Below are positions 5,494 through 12,650 of a DNA stretch of 14,114 nt, in pieces. The DNA comes from JBBQKP01 sp038326995. Lineage in GTDB: Bacteria; Planctomycetota; Phycisphaerae; Tepidisphaerales; Tepidisphaeraceae. Under the pieces are notes generated by a model. That model saw only the letters and a list, made by a program, of their open reading frames with translations, was not told the origin of the DNA and made no database searches. The position numbers were made by a program, and so were the translations under genes. How positions within the stretch are numbered: the first letter of the stretch is position 1; every line of letters starts with the position of its first letter. The stretch spans positions 1-14,114 of the forward strand of contig JBBQKP010000074.1 in NCBI GenBank assembly GCA_038326995.1. The letters run 5' to 3'.

Positions 5494-7368
5494 ATGCCCA
5501 CCAACTCAGAAACGTGGCTTCAGTTTTTATTTCGCCGCAAGACGCTGATCTTCGCAGCCTTCACGATTGCCTGCATCTTTGTTCACCTCCTGCTGCGATT
5601 CGTGTTTCGACAGCACGAATCGGTGTTCAACGTGCCGCTATTTGCCTGCCTGTTCCTGGGCGGCGTGCCAATGGTGTTTGAACTGCTGCAAAAGCTTTTC
5701 AAGCTGGAGTTCGGGTCTGACCTGCTGGGCGGAATTTCGATCATCACCTCGGTGATCCTGGGCGAATATCTGGCCGGGGCGATCATCGTGCTGATGCTCT
5801 CGGGCGGTCAGGCCTTGGAGCAGTATGCGATTCGAAATGCGTCGTCCGTGCTGGCCGCGCTTGCCAAGCGCGTGCCGTCGATTGCTCACCGGAAAGCGGA
5901 CGGCCGAATCGCGGATGTCGCATTGGCCGACCTGAAGATCGGCGACACGCTGCTGATTTATCCGCACGAGATCACGCCGGTCGATGCGGTCGTTGTGGAA
6001 GGCACCGGCCGAATGGACGAGTCGTTCCTCACGGGCGAGCCATTTGAGATCGAAAAGACGGTCGGCTCGAACGTGATCTCGGGCGCGATCAACGGCGAGT
6101 CCGTGCTCGGTGTGCGAGCCATTCGCCTGCCGGCTGATTCTCGGTACGCGCGAATCATGCAAGTCATGAACGACAGCCAGTCGACTCGGCCGCAGATGCG
6201 CCGACTCGGCGACAAGCTGGGCGCGATCTACACGCCCATCGCGCTCTTAATGGCGATCGCCGCGTGGGCGTTCAGCGGCGACGCCGTTCGATTTCTCAGC
6301 GTGCTTGTCATCGCGACTCCGTGCCCGCTTTTGATCGCGATTCCCGTCGCCATTATTGGTTCGATTTCACTGTGTGCCCGGCACGCGATCATCGTGAAAA
6401 ATGCTGTCGCGCTCGAAAACATCTCCACTTGCCGAACCGCCATCTTCGACAAGACCGGCACGCTCACATATGGGCAGCCGACGTTGACGGAACAATTGCC
6501 CGCGCCGTCGATCGATGCGACAACGACGCTGCAGCTGGTGTCGAGTCTGGAGCGATACTCGAAGCATCCGCTCGCGCGTGCGATCCTCGCCGCGGCGGAA
6601 GCGCAAAGTATCAAGCCGCTCGACTGCACGAGCGTCAGCGAATCACCGGGCCAGGGTCTGTCGGGCATGGTCGCCGGCAAGCACGTGACCATCACCAGCA
6701 GAAAGTACGTCGTATCGAAGCAGGTCGCGGGCTTTGAAAATCTTCCGCCCAATGCGGGCGGACTCGAGTGTGCAGTGGTGATCGATGATGTCTACGCCGG
6801 CGTACTCAGATTTCGCGATGCACCGCGTGCCGAGAGCAAATCATTTATTTCGCACTTGAAGCCCATGCATCGATTCAATCGAGTCATGATTGTATCCGGC
6901 GATCGCGAAGGAGAAGTCGCATATCTTGCGAAGCAGGTCGGGGTGAGCGAGGTGTTCGCCGACAAAACGCCCGAAGAGAAGCTGGCGATCGTTCGAAGCG
7001 AAACGGCGCGTGCGCCCACGCTGTATGTCGGCGATGGAATCAACGACGCACCGGCGATGATGGCGGCGACGGTGGGAATGGCGATCGGGCAGAACAGCGA
7101 CGTCACCGCAGAGGCGGCGGGCGTTGTCATTTTGGATAACCAGCTTGGCAAGGTCGATGTGTTCATGCACATCAGTCGGCGAATGCGAACGATCGCCTTG
7201 CAGTGCGCCATTGGAGGCATGCTTCTGAGCGTCGTCGGCATGGTACTGGCGGCGATGGGTTACATCAGTCCTGTGAATGGCGCGATCATGCAGGAGGGCA
7301 TCGACGTGCTGGCGGTGCTCAATGCGCTTCGCGCGGCCTGGCCGCCCAAAGTGCTGAGCGACGCTTGA
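5494..7368 (+). CDS. P1B-type metal-transporting ATPase, P1B-5-like (TPCP / QExxD)
   Basis: This is a membrane pump that uses ATP to move a transition metal, with 624 residues and all P-type motifs: TGEP at 180-183 (actuator), the phosphorylated Asp319 in DKTGTLT, His358-Pro359 in KHPLA (P1B nucleotide domain), and GDGINDAP at 513-520. The transport helix carries TPCP at 275-278, and the last helix carries QEGID at 600-604 followed by NALR at 610-613. TPC(P) with QExxD is the signature I associate with the P1B-5 group, of which rhizobial Nia (nickel/iron) is the known case. Hydrophobic segments fit eight helices (about 17-37, 44-62, a pair in 74-104, 243-263, 266-290, 566-590, 594-613). There is no N-terminal heavy-metal-binding domain and no C-terminal hemerythrin-like domain. 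The metal cannot be told from sequence; Fe or Ni is my best guess. No metal regulator gene is adjacent. Confidence 0.93.
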   Translation: MPTNSETWLQFLFRRKTLIFAAFTIACIFVHLLLRFVFRQHESVFNVPLFACLFLGGVPMVFELLQKLFKLEFGSDLLGGISIITSVILGEYLAGAIIVLMLSGGQALEQYAIRNASSVLAALAKRVPSIAHRKADGRIADVALADLKIGDTLLIYPHEITPVDAVVVEGTGRMDESFLTGEPFEIEKTVGSNVISGAINGESVLGVRAIRLPADSRYARIMQVMNDSQSTRPQMRRLGDKLGAIYTPIALLMAIAAWAFSGDAVRFLSVLVIATPCPLLIAIPVAIIGSISLCARHAIIVKNAVALENISTCRTAIFDKTGTLTYGQPTLTEQLPAPSIDATTTLQLVSSLERYSKHPLARAILAAAEAQSIKPLDCTSVSESPGQGLSGMVAGKHVTITSRKYVVSKQVAGFENLPPNAGGLECAVVIDDVYAGVLRFRDAPRAESKSFISHLKPMHRFNRVMIVSGDREGEVAYLAKQVGVSEVFADKTPEEKLAIVRSETARAPTLYVGDGINDAPAMMAATVGMAIGQNSDVTAEAAGVVILDNQLGKVDVFMHISRRMRTIALQCAIGGMLLSVVGMVLAAMGYISPVNGAIMQEGIDVLAVLNALRAAWPPKVLSDA

Positions 7369-7406
7369 TACGTCTTACAGTAAGTTCGCGCGCCCGACCG
7401 TGGAGG
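7369..7406. other. Start of the non-coding stretch 7369-7631
   Basis: The 263 bases between the ATPase stop and the hydrolase stop on the opposite strand contain no gene I can support. The genes are convergent. The inverted-repeat element at 7407-7520 occupies the middle, and the remainder (7521-7631) shows nothing recognisable. A small palindrome, CTTAC-A-GTAAG, at about 7375-7385 lies just after the ATPase stop. Confidence 0.5.
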
Positions 7407-7520
7407 GCGTCACTCCGTGACGCTGATTTCACCAGCCGCGACCGTGAGGGAGTGGTTGAATGGCGATCGCGCGAACCTGTTCGAGAACCACTCCCAGAAA
7501 CACTCCTTGACAGTCGCGGC
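7407..7520. repeat. REP-like nested inverted-repeat element
   Basis: The element is a set of nested palindromes. GCGTCAC at 7407-7413 pairs perfectly with GTGACGC at 7417-7423. GCCGCGACCGTGAGGGAGTG at 7435-7454 is inverted at 7501-7520 with three mismatches. Inside it, GGGAGTGGTT at 7448-7457 is a perfect inverted match to AACCACTCCC at 7486-7495, and CGAAC at 7472-7476 matches GTTCG at 7479-7483. The organisation, two head-to-head copies of a GC-rich unit of about 20 bases between convergent genes, is like a REP/BIME element. From memory, GCCGCGACCGTxAGGGAG-type sequences are frequent between genes in planctomycete genomes; this is not verified. No transposase is present. Confidence 0.65.
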
Positions 7521-7631
7521 TCGTTACAGAACAGACGACACCTGCGAATGCGTTGTCGGGTGATGGTCGAAGAAATGGCTTGCCAGCGGGCCGAAGTCGG
7601 AGACTGAAGATCACGCTGGAATCTTGTCACA

Positions 7632-8642
7632 TCATTCATCGTGCTTGGAATCAAATTTAAGCGAATCGCCGAATGATTTCGCGTCCTGAATCATGACGTC
7701 TTTCGCCTTCGGGTCATCAAGTAAATATGCCTTCCAGAATGAGACAGATAGAGCGATGACCTGAGCGCGGATTTCCTCATCACGTCCGGGGTCTTTATTG
7801 GGGTCGGCACGTGTCGCGAGTCGGCCGCCCTCGCGAGCGCCGCTAAAGACCATGTGATCCGCGGCGTCGAACACCGCCAGGAATTGCGGCGAAGAGTTTG
7901 TATGAAAGTAGGGCATTAGTCGCTGCTGCGCCGTCGTATTGCCGATGATCGCCACGTCCTGTGTCCCGGTGATGTGCAGCATCGGAATGCGAACGTATGC
8001 GAATGCTTTTTCCAGATCGGGCACGTTTTCAGGCGGTGCGGGGCTGAGCGCGACTGAAGCCTTGATTCGCTCGTCGACGAAGCTCGTCAATCGCGGCCCG
8101 TAACGCACGCCCGAACACGCCAGCGTGGTCTGCGCGCCGAAGCTGTGTCCCGACAGGCCGATGCGTGTGACGTCGAGGCGTTTATCCTCGGCCGCGCGTG
8201 CAATCAGCGTGTCGATCACGAAGCGGACATCCTCGACGCGCAGGATCGAGTTCTTCGCGTTCGCCGCCTCTCGCATTGCCTGCAACGGTCGGGGCTGGCC
8301 TTGCCACACCGACTCATCGCTGCCGACGTGCTGCATCGCGACGACGACAAACCCCGCGTCGGCCCATGCCTGGCACAGGTAGCTCATCACCTCTCGACTG
8401 CCTCCCAAGCCGTGAGACGCAAGAATAATCGGCGCTGGTGTAATCGGCGCTGGTGTAATCGGCGCTGGCTTTGCACCTTCGGCCGGCCAGTAAAACTTCA
8501 CCGGAACTTCTCGCTCTCGTGCGGCGTCGGTCCATTCCTCAAGCGTCGTTTCTGCGAGCGCCTGTGAGAGGCCGAAAGAAAAAATGGCCAGCAGACAAAG
8601 CGAAAGTACGAATATCATCGGTAGAGACAAAGAATTTCTCAT
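7632..8642 (-). CDS. Exported alpha/beta hydrolase (dienelactone-hydrolase / PET-hydrolase-like)
   Basis: The protein has 336 residues and a classic signal peptide: a hydrophobic stretch at about 8-27 and a cleavage site after ALA at 28-30. The alpha/beta-hydrolase fold is shown by the oxyanion segment SHGLGG at about 76-81, the nucleophile elbow GHSFGA with Ser167, Asp229 in TGTQDV, and His263 in AADHMVF, giving a full Ser-Asp-His triad in the right order. It should cleave an ester or similar bond in the periplasm or outside the cell; the substrate is unknown. Between the N-terminal strand and the HGLGG strand there is a threefold PAPIT pentapeptide repeat encoded by 15-base units. It starts 54 bases downstream of the nucleotidyltransferase-like gene on the same strand, so the two may be cotranscribed, though no shared function is apparent. 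Confidence 0.88.
   Translation of the reverse strand: MRNSLSLPMIFVLSLCLLAIFSFGLSQALAETTLEEWTDAAREREVPVKFYWPAEGAKPAPITPAPITPAPIILASHGLGGSREVMSYLCQAWADAGFVVVAMQHVGSDESVWQGQPRPLQAMREAANAKNSILRVEDVRFVIDTLIARAAEDKRLDVTRIGLSGHSFGAQTTLACSGVRYGPRLTSFVDERIKASVALSPAPPENVPDLEKAFAYVRIPMLHITGTQDVAIIGNTTAQQRLMPYFHTNSSPQFLAVFDAADHMVFSGAREGGRLATRADPNKDPGRDEEIRAQVIALSVSFWKAYLLDDPKAKDVMIQDAKSFGDSLKFDSKHDE
8426..8469 (-). repeat. Three in-frame 15-base repeats inside the hydrolase gene
   Basis: On the plus strand, TAATCGGCGCTGGTG occurs at 8426-8440 and 8441-8455, and a third copy, one base short of full identity, follows to 8469. On the coding strand this gives three PAPI(T) pentapeptides at about residues 59-72, immediately before the strand leading to the oxyanion loop. 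The near identity at the DNA level suggests recent slippage-type expansion. Confidence 0.9.
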
Positions 8643-8696
8643 GACGCCAGTGTAACGGTCCTAGGCGATGTTTATTGCGGTTGGAGTCCGATCGTG

Positions 8697-9317
8697 TCAC
8701 GCGTAACTCATCTGCCTGATCCAGTGATGGCCCGGCACACAGCGCGTCAATGCGTCGATCAGCCAGTCCAGGTCGTTTTGAGATAGTTTGCCTGATTCCA
8801 TAACGACTCGGAAATCCAGCTCGTCTTTCGGGCGGCTGTGCCTGGATTTGTAGAGCAAAACCAGAAGCGGATTGAGCAGCGGAACGCCCATCGGCCCGGC
8901 GACAGTCCACTTCGAAAGGTTCAATCTCACACCCAGATCTCTGCGATACTGCCAGTCGATTCCGTCAGACTCCTGCAGCAAAATCTCGAGCTGATCCTTT
9001 GCGGGCCCGCGTGCGTGCAGCTCGTGGATGGGCAACATCAGGTATTGATTCCCGTCCCACGGGCACGGTGTCTGGTTGATGATGTATTTGAATTTCCATG
9101 TGGCCAGATGTCTGCGAATGTCGATCAGATGGTCGCGCAGGACCGCGACTTCGAGGTCTTGGTGTTGCCGGGTTTGCCTGCCCACGAACATATCAATCGC
9201 CCATCCGCCGGCGATGCACCATGGCTTCTCAAACGTGTTCAGGAGTGCCGCCGCTTCGAGCGCGGGAGAAAAATCGCGAGTCTCCATTCTGGCGATGGTA
9301 ACCAGTGCGGGCGTCAT
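8697..9317 (-). CDS. Nucleotidyltransferase-fold protein, aminoglycoside 2''-adenylyltransferase-like family
   Basis: This 206-residue protein matches a widespread family related to aminoglycoside-2''-nucleotidyltransferases, often poorly named in databases. The signature is WCIAGGWAIDMFVGRQTRQHQ near residues 33-53: GGWAID at 37-42, then His52-x-Asp54-x-Glu56. The usual pattern is GGWAxD followed by HxDxD/E, so the Asp42 and Asp54/Glu56 metal ligands appear intact. Further family features are LEILLQESD at about 110-118 and PLLNPLLVLLYKSR at about 145-158. The substrate is not known; calling it an antibiotic-resistance gene would go beyond the sequence. The start is uncertain: ATG at 9317 or at 9287 (METRDFS), neither with a good ribosome binding site. 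It lies upstream of the hydrolase gene and is divergent from the RTX/CARDB gene. Confidence 0.78.
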   Translation of the reverse strand: MTPALVTIARMETRDFSPALEAAALLNTFEKPWCIAGGWAIDMFVGRQTRQHQDLEVAVLRDHLIDIRRHLATWKFKYIINQTPCPWDGNQYLMLPIHELHARGPAKDQLEILLQESDGIDWQYRRDLGVRLNLSKWTVAGPMGVPLLNPLLVLLYKSRHSRPKDELDFRVVMESGKLSQNDLDWLIDALTRCVPGHHWIRQMSYA

Positions 9318-9419
9318 CGCGAGAGGGCAAACTTAGTCGGGCTGATCCCGGGTCCGATTTCACCTAACTTTGCGAAACCGCGCTCGCATTGGCGGCGTCG
9401 TGTTATGATGAGAAGCAAT

Positions 9420-10361
9420 ATGCATCACGCCCCGAACGCTGTTGAATCCCTGGAACCACGCAGGCTATGTACCGTTGATCTGATTCTAACTGGGACGTTG
9501 CCCATAGGCGTCGCGGGGCGACCGGGCGTGGTCGCGAGTCTGACCATCAGGAACCAGGGCTCGACGGACGCCTTCGCGGGCGTGCCCGTCGCATTGTTTC
9601 TTTCCGCCGATCAGCGGCTGGACGTCAACGATGACCTTCGGATTGTCAATGTGTTCCTGCCGGCACTCCGGGCCGGGCAATCGATCACGCGCACACTGTC
9701 CGTGCCGTCGGTCAACGTAACCACTGGCTTGTTTAACGTTTTTGCTATTGTTGATCCTGATCAGTTGCAGGAGGAGCCGAGTCGACGCAACAACACGCTC
9801 TTACAAAGCTCACCCAGTGTTGTCGTACCGAGTTTCGATGCCACGCCGTGGCGATTTACTGGTTCGAGTGCAACTGACGTCCTGACCATCACACAAAGCA
9901 GTTCACGCTACTCGGCCGTCTTCAACGGACGAACTATCACCCGCAACGTCGTGGACGTTACAAGCATCGTCGTCCAAGTCGCTGGTGGGAATGACGTCAT
10001 CAATCTGTCGGGCGTCGTGTTCGCACAGGCGAACGTCGACGGTGGAGCGGGAAACGATTCAATTTCGGGCGGCTTGCAGCCTGACACGCTGGCGGGTGGT
10101 TCGGGCAATGACACAATTCGCGGCAACGCGGGCAACGACTCCATCACCGGCTCGGCCGGAGCTGATTCCCTCTTCGGCGGCGACGGCAATGACAGCCTGA
10201 ACGGCGGGTCGGGTCGCGATACGCTTTTGGGAGAAAACGGCAACGACCGGCTCAGCAGTCGGGACGGCGGGGTCGACTCACTCAATGGCGGGCCCGGGTC
10301 TGATCGAGCACAACTTGACGTCAGCGATCTTCGCGCCGGAATTGAAGAACTGCTGGCGTAG
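9420..10361 (+). CDS. LEPR-motif protein with CARDB domain and RTX-type calcium-binding repeats
   Basis: From the ATG at 9420 (GAGAAG four bases upstream) the protein has 313 residues; ATGs at 9405 and 9408 are alternatives, and the frame is open further upstream across the opposite-strand gene without making sense. Residues 9-16 read ESLEPRRL, the planctomycete N-terminal LEPR-type motif found in surface or exported proteins. Residues about 20-125 look like one CARDB (cell-adhesion-related, Ig-like) domain: DLILTG, TIRNQGST, ALFLSADQRLDVNDD, LPALRAGQSITRTLSV, and EEPSRRNNT. Residues about 205-295 are nonapeptide RTX repeats of type GGxGNDxIxG, expected to fold as a calcium-binding beta-roll. 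No ordinary signal peptide is visible; export may depend on the LEPR region. Adhesion or matrix is an inferred role. It is convergent with sufD. Confidence 0.82.
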   Translation: MHHAPNAVESLEPRRLCTVDLILTGTLPIGVAGRPGVVASLTIRNQGSTDAFAGVPVALFLSADQRLDVNDDLRIVNVFLPALRAGQSITRTLSVPSVNVTTGLFNVFAIVDPDQLQEEPSRRNNTLLQSSPSVVVPSFDATPWRFTGSSATDVLTITQSSSRYSAVFNGRTITRNVVDVTSIVVQVAGGNDVINLSGVVFAQANVDGGAGNDSISGGLQPDTLAGGSGNDTIRGNAGNDSITGSAGADSLFGGDGNDSLNGGSGRDTLLGENGNDRLSSRDGGVDSLNGGPGSDRAQLDVSDLRAGIEELLA

Positions 10362-10373
10362 ACGAAACGATTG

Positions 10374-10427
10374 TTAGTAAACCAAAGTCTTAGTAAACCA
10401 AAGTCTTAGTAAACCAAAATCTTAGTA
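10374..10427. repeat. Three 16-base tandem repeats reaching into the sufD stop codon
   Basis: On the plus strand, TTAGTAAACCAAAGTC occurs at 10374-10389 and 10390-10405, with a third copy at 10406-10421 that differs at one base. A partial fourth, TTAGTA at 10422-10427, is the last sense codon and stop of sufD on the minus strand. The array fills almost all of the 60 bases between the two convergent stop codons. I see no hairpin or T-tract, so it does not look like a terminator. Confidence 0.9.
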
Positions 10428-11729
10428 CACCGCGGCCTCGTCGTGGCCCGTGAGTTCCTGAATACGGAAATCGCTCGGCAAGTTATGCTGCGCGGCCATC
10501 AGGGCTTCAAGCTTCTCACGCACGGGCGCGACCGCAATTCGGCGTGTGACGTCGGCGAGGAAGGCGTAAGTCAGCAATCGCTTGGACTGATCTTCGGAAA
10601 TACCCCGGCTTTGCAGGTAAAAAATCATTCCTTCATCGAGCGGGCCCGTCGTCGAGCCGTGCGTGCACTTCACGTCGTCGGCATAAATTTCCAGAGCGGG
10701 CATCGAGTTAATCTTCGCGGTGTTGGTAAGGAGCAGAGCTTTGGACTGCTGCTTCGCGTCGGTCTTCTGGGCGATCTGATCGACGAAAATCTTGCCCTTG
10801 AAGACGGCCGACGCGGAGCCGTCCAGTACGTGCTTGTAGAGTTCGTAGCTCGGACAATCCGGGTGAAGGTGGAGCAGTAGCGTGTGATTATCGACGTGCT
10901 GGGATTGACCGACCATGACCAAACCGTTGAGCGTGGCGGTGGAGTGCTGGCCGTCGAGCCGGACGTTCAGGTCGTTTCGGATGAGCTTTCCGCCGATGCA
11001 GCAGGCATAGGTCACAAGCTTGCTCGCGCGGCCGATCGTCGCGTCGAGCGTGGCGATATGCGAGGCGGCGGCGTCGTCCTGCTGCATGCGATAGTGCGTG
11101 ATGCTGGCGTCTTGACCGGCGATGAGTTCGGTCACGACGTTAGTGAGATACGATCCCTCGCCGATGTGGGTTTCGACAATGCTGGCCGAGGCGTTGTCCT
11201 GTGCCACAATCAAAACGCGAGGGTAATTGGAAATGGCACCATCCAGAGCGATCGAAGCGAAGATCAGATGGATGGGCATTTCCACCGCGGCGGACTTTTT
11301 AATCAAGATGAAGACGCCCTCGTCAAACGTCGCGGTCTGCCTCGCGAGAAACGGGTTGTTTTTATCGCGCGTGACTCGGCCCAGATGCTTTTCGACCAGA
11401 TGTGCGTATTCACCGGCCGCGGCTTCGGAAAGCGGCAGGACGATCAACGGGCCTTCAGCTGAGAACCGACACAGCGGCGTGACCACTCGGCCATTGGCGA
11501 TGACCACCTCGGCGGCGGCATCCTTAAACGACGACGCGCTGACCAGGGTTCGGACCTGCTCTTCAGACACCTCTGGTGCGTCTTCGTAAAGCGTCTCCAC
11601 GATCTCGCGAAAATTCGTGAACTTCCACTCTTCGGTCTTCAAGGGCGACCACGCGAGCGACGCGGCGAGTTCCTTCGCACTATCGCGAAGGGCGGAGGCA
11701 AAAAACGGGCGGGTCGAAACAGATGTCAT
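10422..11729 (-). CDS. sufD: Fe-S cluster assembly protein SufD
   Basis: SufD pairs with SufB and the SufC ATPase dimer to form the SufBC2D scaffold on which Fe-S clusters are built. From the ATG at 11729 it has 435 residues, typical for SufD; an upstream in-frame ATG at 11801 adds 24 polar residues that do not resemble the family. The N-terminal segment has TEEWKFTNFREI, the family's 'EEWRYTN' mark. The beta-helix core includes SKLVTYACCIGGKLIRNDL and LDGQHSTATLNGLVMV. The C-terminal part has IYADDVKCTHGSTTG, where His357 sits where E. coli SufD has the functionally important His360, followed by GMIFYLQSRGI. It is the third gene of sufB-sufC-sufD, 129 bases after sufC. No strong Shine-Dalgarno sequence precedes either start. 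Confidence 0.94.
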   Translation of the reverse strand: MTSVSTRPFFASALRDSAKELAASLAWSPLKTEEWKFTNFREIVETLYEDAPEVSEEQVRTLVSASSFKDAAAEVVIANGRVVTPLCRFSAEGPLIVLPLSEAAAGEYAHLVEKHLGRVTRDKNNPFLARQTATFDEGVFILIKKSAAVEMPIHLIFASIALDGAISNYPRVLIVAQDNASASIVETHIGEGSYLTNVVTELIAGQDASITHYRMQQDDAAASHIATLDATIGRASKLVTYACCIGGKLIRNDLNVRLDGQHSTATLNGLVMVGQSQHVDNHTLLLHLHPDCPSYELYKHVLDGSASAVFKGKIFVDQIAQKTDAKQQSKALLLTNTAKINSMPALEIYADDVKCTHGSTTGPLDEGMIFYLQSRGISEDQSKRLLTYAFLADVTRRIAVAPVREKLEALMAAQHNLPSDFRIQELTGHDEAAVY

Positions 11730-11858
11730 GGTCGGCGGTCTCGGTGAGGCGGTACGCTTCTTCGCGTCCTGGCAGTTTTTGTCGGCAATGTCTGCTGTCA
11801 TTCAATTTACGCAGTTTTTATGGTGAAAACTCAATCACACCTCAAACTCATTCGCTGA

Positions 11859-12650
11859 TCAGCCTGAGATCGCGGCCCTGGCCTGCATCTCCGTCTCGAT
11901 CCAGTCATAGCCGCGGCTTTCGAGCTCCAGCGCGAGTTCCGCGCCGCCCGTCTTGACGATCTGGCCGTCGATCATGACGTGAACGAAGTCGGGCTTGATG
12001 TAATCCAACAGCCGCTGGTAGTGGGTGACCATGAGGATGCCGCGGTCGGGCGACCTGAGGGCGTTAGCACCCTGTGCGACGATTTTGAGTGCGTCGATAT
12101 CAAGGCCCGAGTCAGTCTCGTCCATAATGCACAACAGCGGGTCGCAGACCATCATCTGGAAGACTTCGTTGCGCTTTTTCTCACCGCCCGAGAAGCCTTC
12201 GTTGACAGCTCGATTCATGAACTGCGGGTCCATCTTCAGGGCCGCCATCTTTTCTTTGACGAGTTTGAGGAACTGCACCGCGTCGAGTTCGGGCAGGCCG
12301 CGATGTTTGCGGGTTTCGTTGACGGCGGCGCGAAGGAAGTAGGAGGTTGAAACACCCGGAATTTCGACGGGATATTGGAATGCCAGGAACAGGCCTTCGC
12401 GGGCGCGTTCTTCGGTGTCCATTTCGAGCAGGTCTTTGCCGAGGTAATCGACTGTGCCTTGGGTTACTTCGTAGGCTTCTTTGCCCATAAGAACCTGGGC
12501 GAGGGTGGATTTGCCAGAGCCGTTTTTTCCCATGATGGCGTGGACTTCACCCTTGTTGACGGTGAGGTCGACGCCCTTGAGGATTTTGCGATTGTCGCCG
12601 CCGGCAACGTGGGCGTGGAGGTCGGAGATGGAGAGTAGGGGAGTTGCCAT
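11859..12650 (-). CDS. sufC: Fe-S cluster assembly ATPase SufC
   Basis: SufC is the ABC-type ATPase of the SUF machinery; its dimerisation drives shape changes in SufB-SufD. The 263 residues contain the Walker A motif GKNGSGKST at 41-49, the Q-loop in FQYPVEIPGV at about 91-100, the SufC-type signature FSGGEKKRNE at 153-162, Walker B LLCIMDETD at 172-180, the D-loop SGLD at 181-184, and the H-loop His210 in VTHYQRLL. The Asp-Glu-Thr-Asp-Ser-Gly-Leu-Asp string is diagnostic of SufC against transport ABC ATPases. Length is close to the family norm of about 250. It lies 291 bases downstream of sufB and 129 bases upstream of sufD. No clear Shine-Dalgarno sequence is visible. Confidence 0.97.
   Translation of the reverse strand: MATPLLSISDLHAHVAGGDNRKILKGVDLTVNKGEVHAIMGKNGSGKSTLAQVLMGKEAYEVTQGTVDYLGKDLLEMDTEERAREGLFLAFQYPVEIPGVSTSYFLRAAVNETRKHRGLPELDAVQFLKLVKEKMAALKMDPQFMNRAVNEGFSGGEKKRNEVFQMMVCDPLLCIMDETDSGLDIDALKIVAQGANALRSPDRGILMVTHYQRLLDYIKPDFVHVMIDGQIVKTGGAELALELESRGYDWIETEMQARAAISG

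Noticed and set aside
7203..7607. Plus-strand frame of 134 codons overlapping the end of the ATPase and the repeat element
   Set aside because: It overlaps the ATPase in another frame and runs through the inverted repeats; composition is Arg-rich with no recognisable motif.
8838..9404. Long upstream in-frame extension of the RTX/CARDB gene
   Set aside because: It lies antisense to the nucleotidyltransferase-like gene, and the LEPR motif is expected near the true N-terminus; the GAGAAG before 9420 supports a late start.
8697..10361. Toxin-antitoxin or defence island made of the nucleotidyltransferase and its neighbours
   Set aside because: No antitoxin-like partner adjoins the nucleotidyltransferase, and the neighbouring genes are an exported hydrolase and a divergent surface-type protein.
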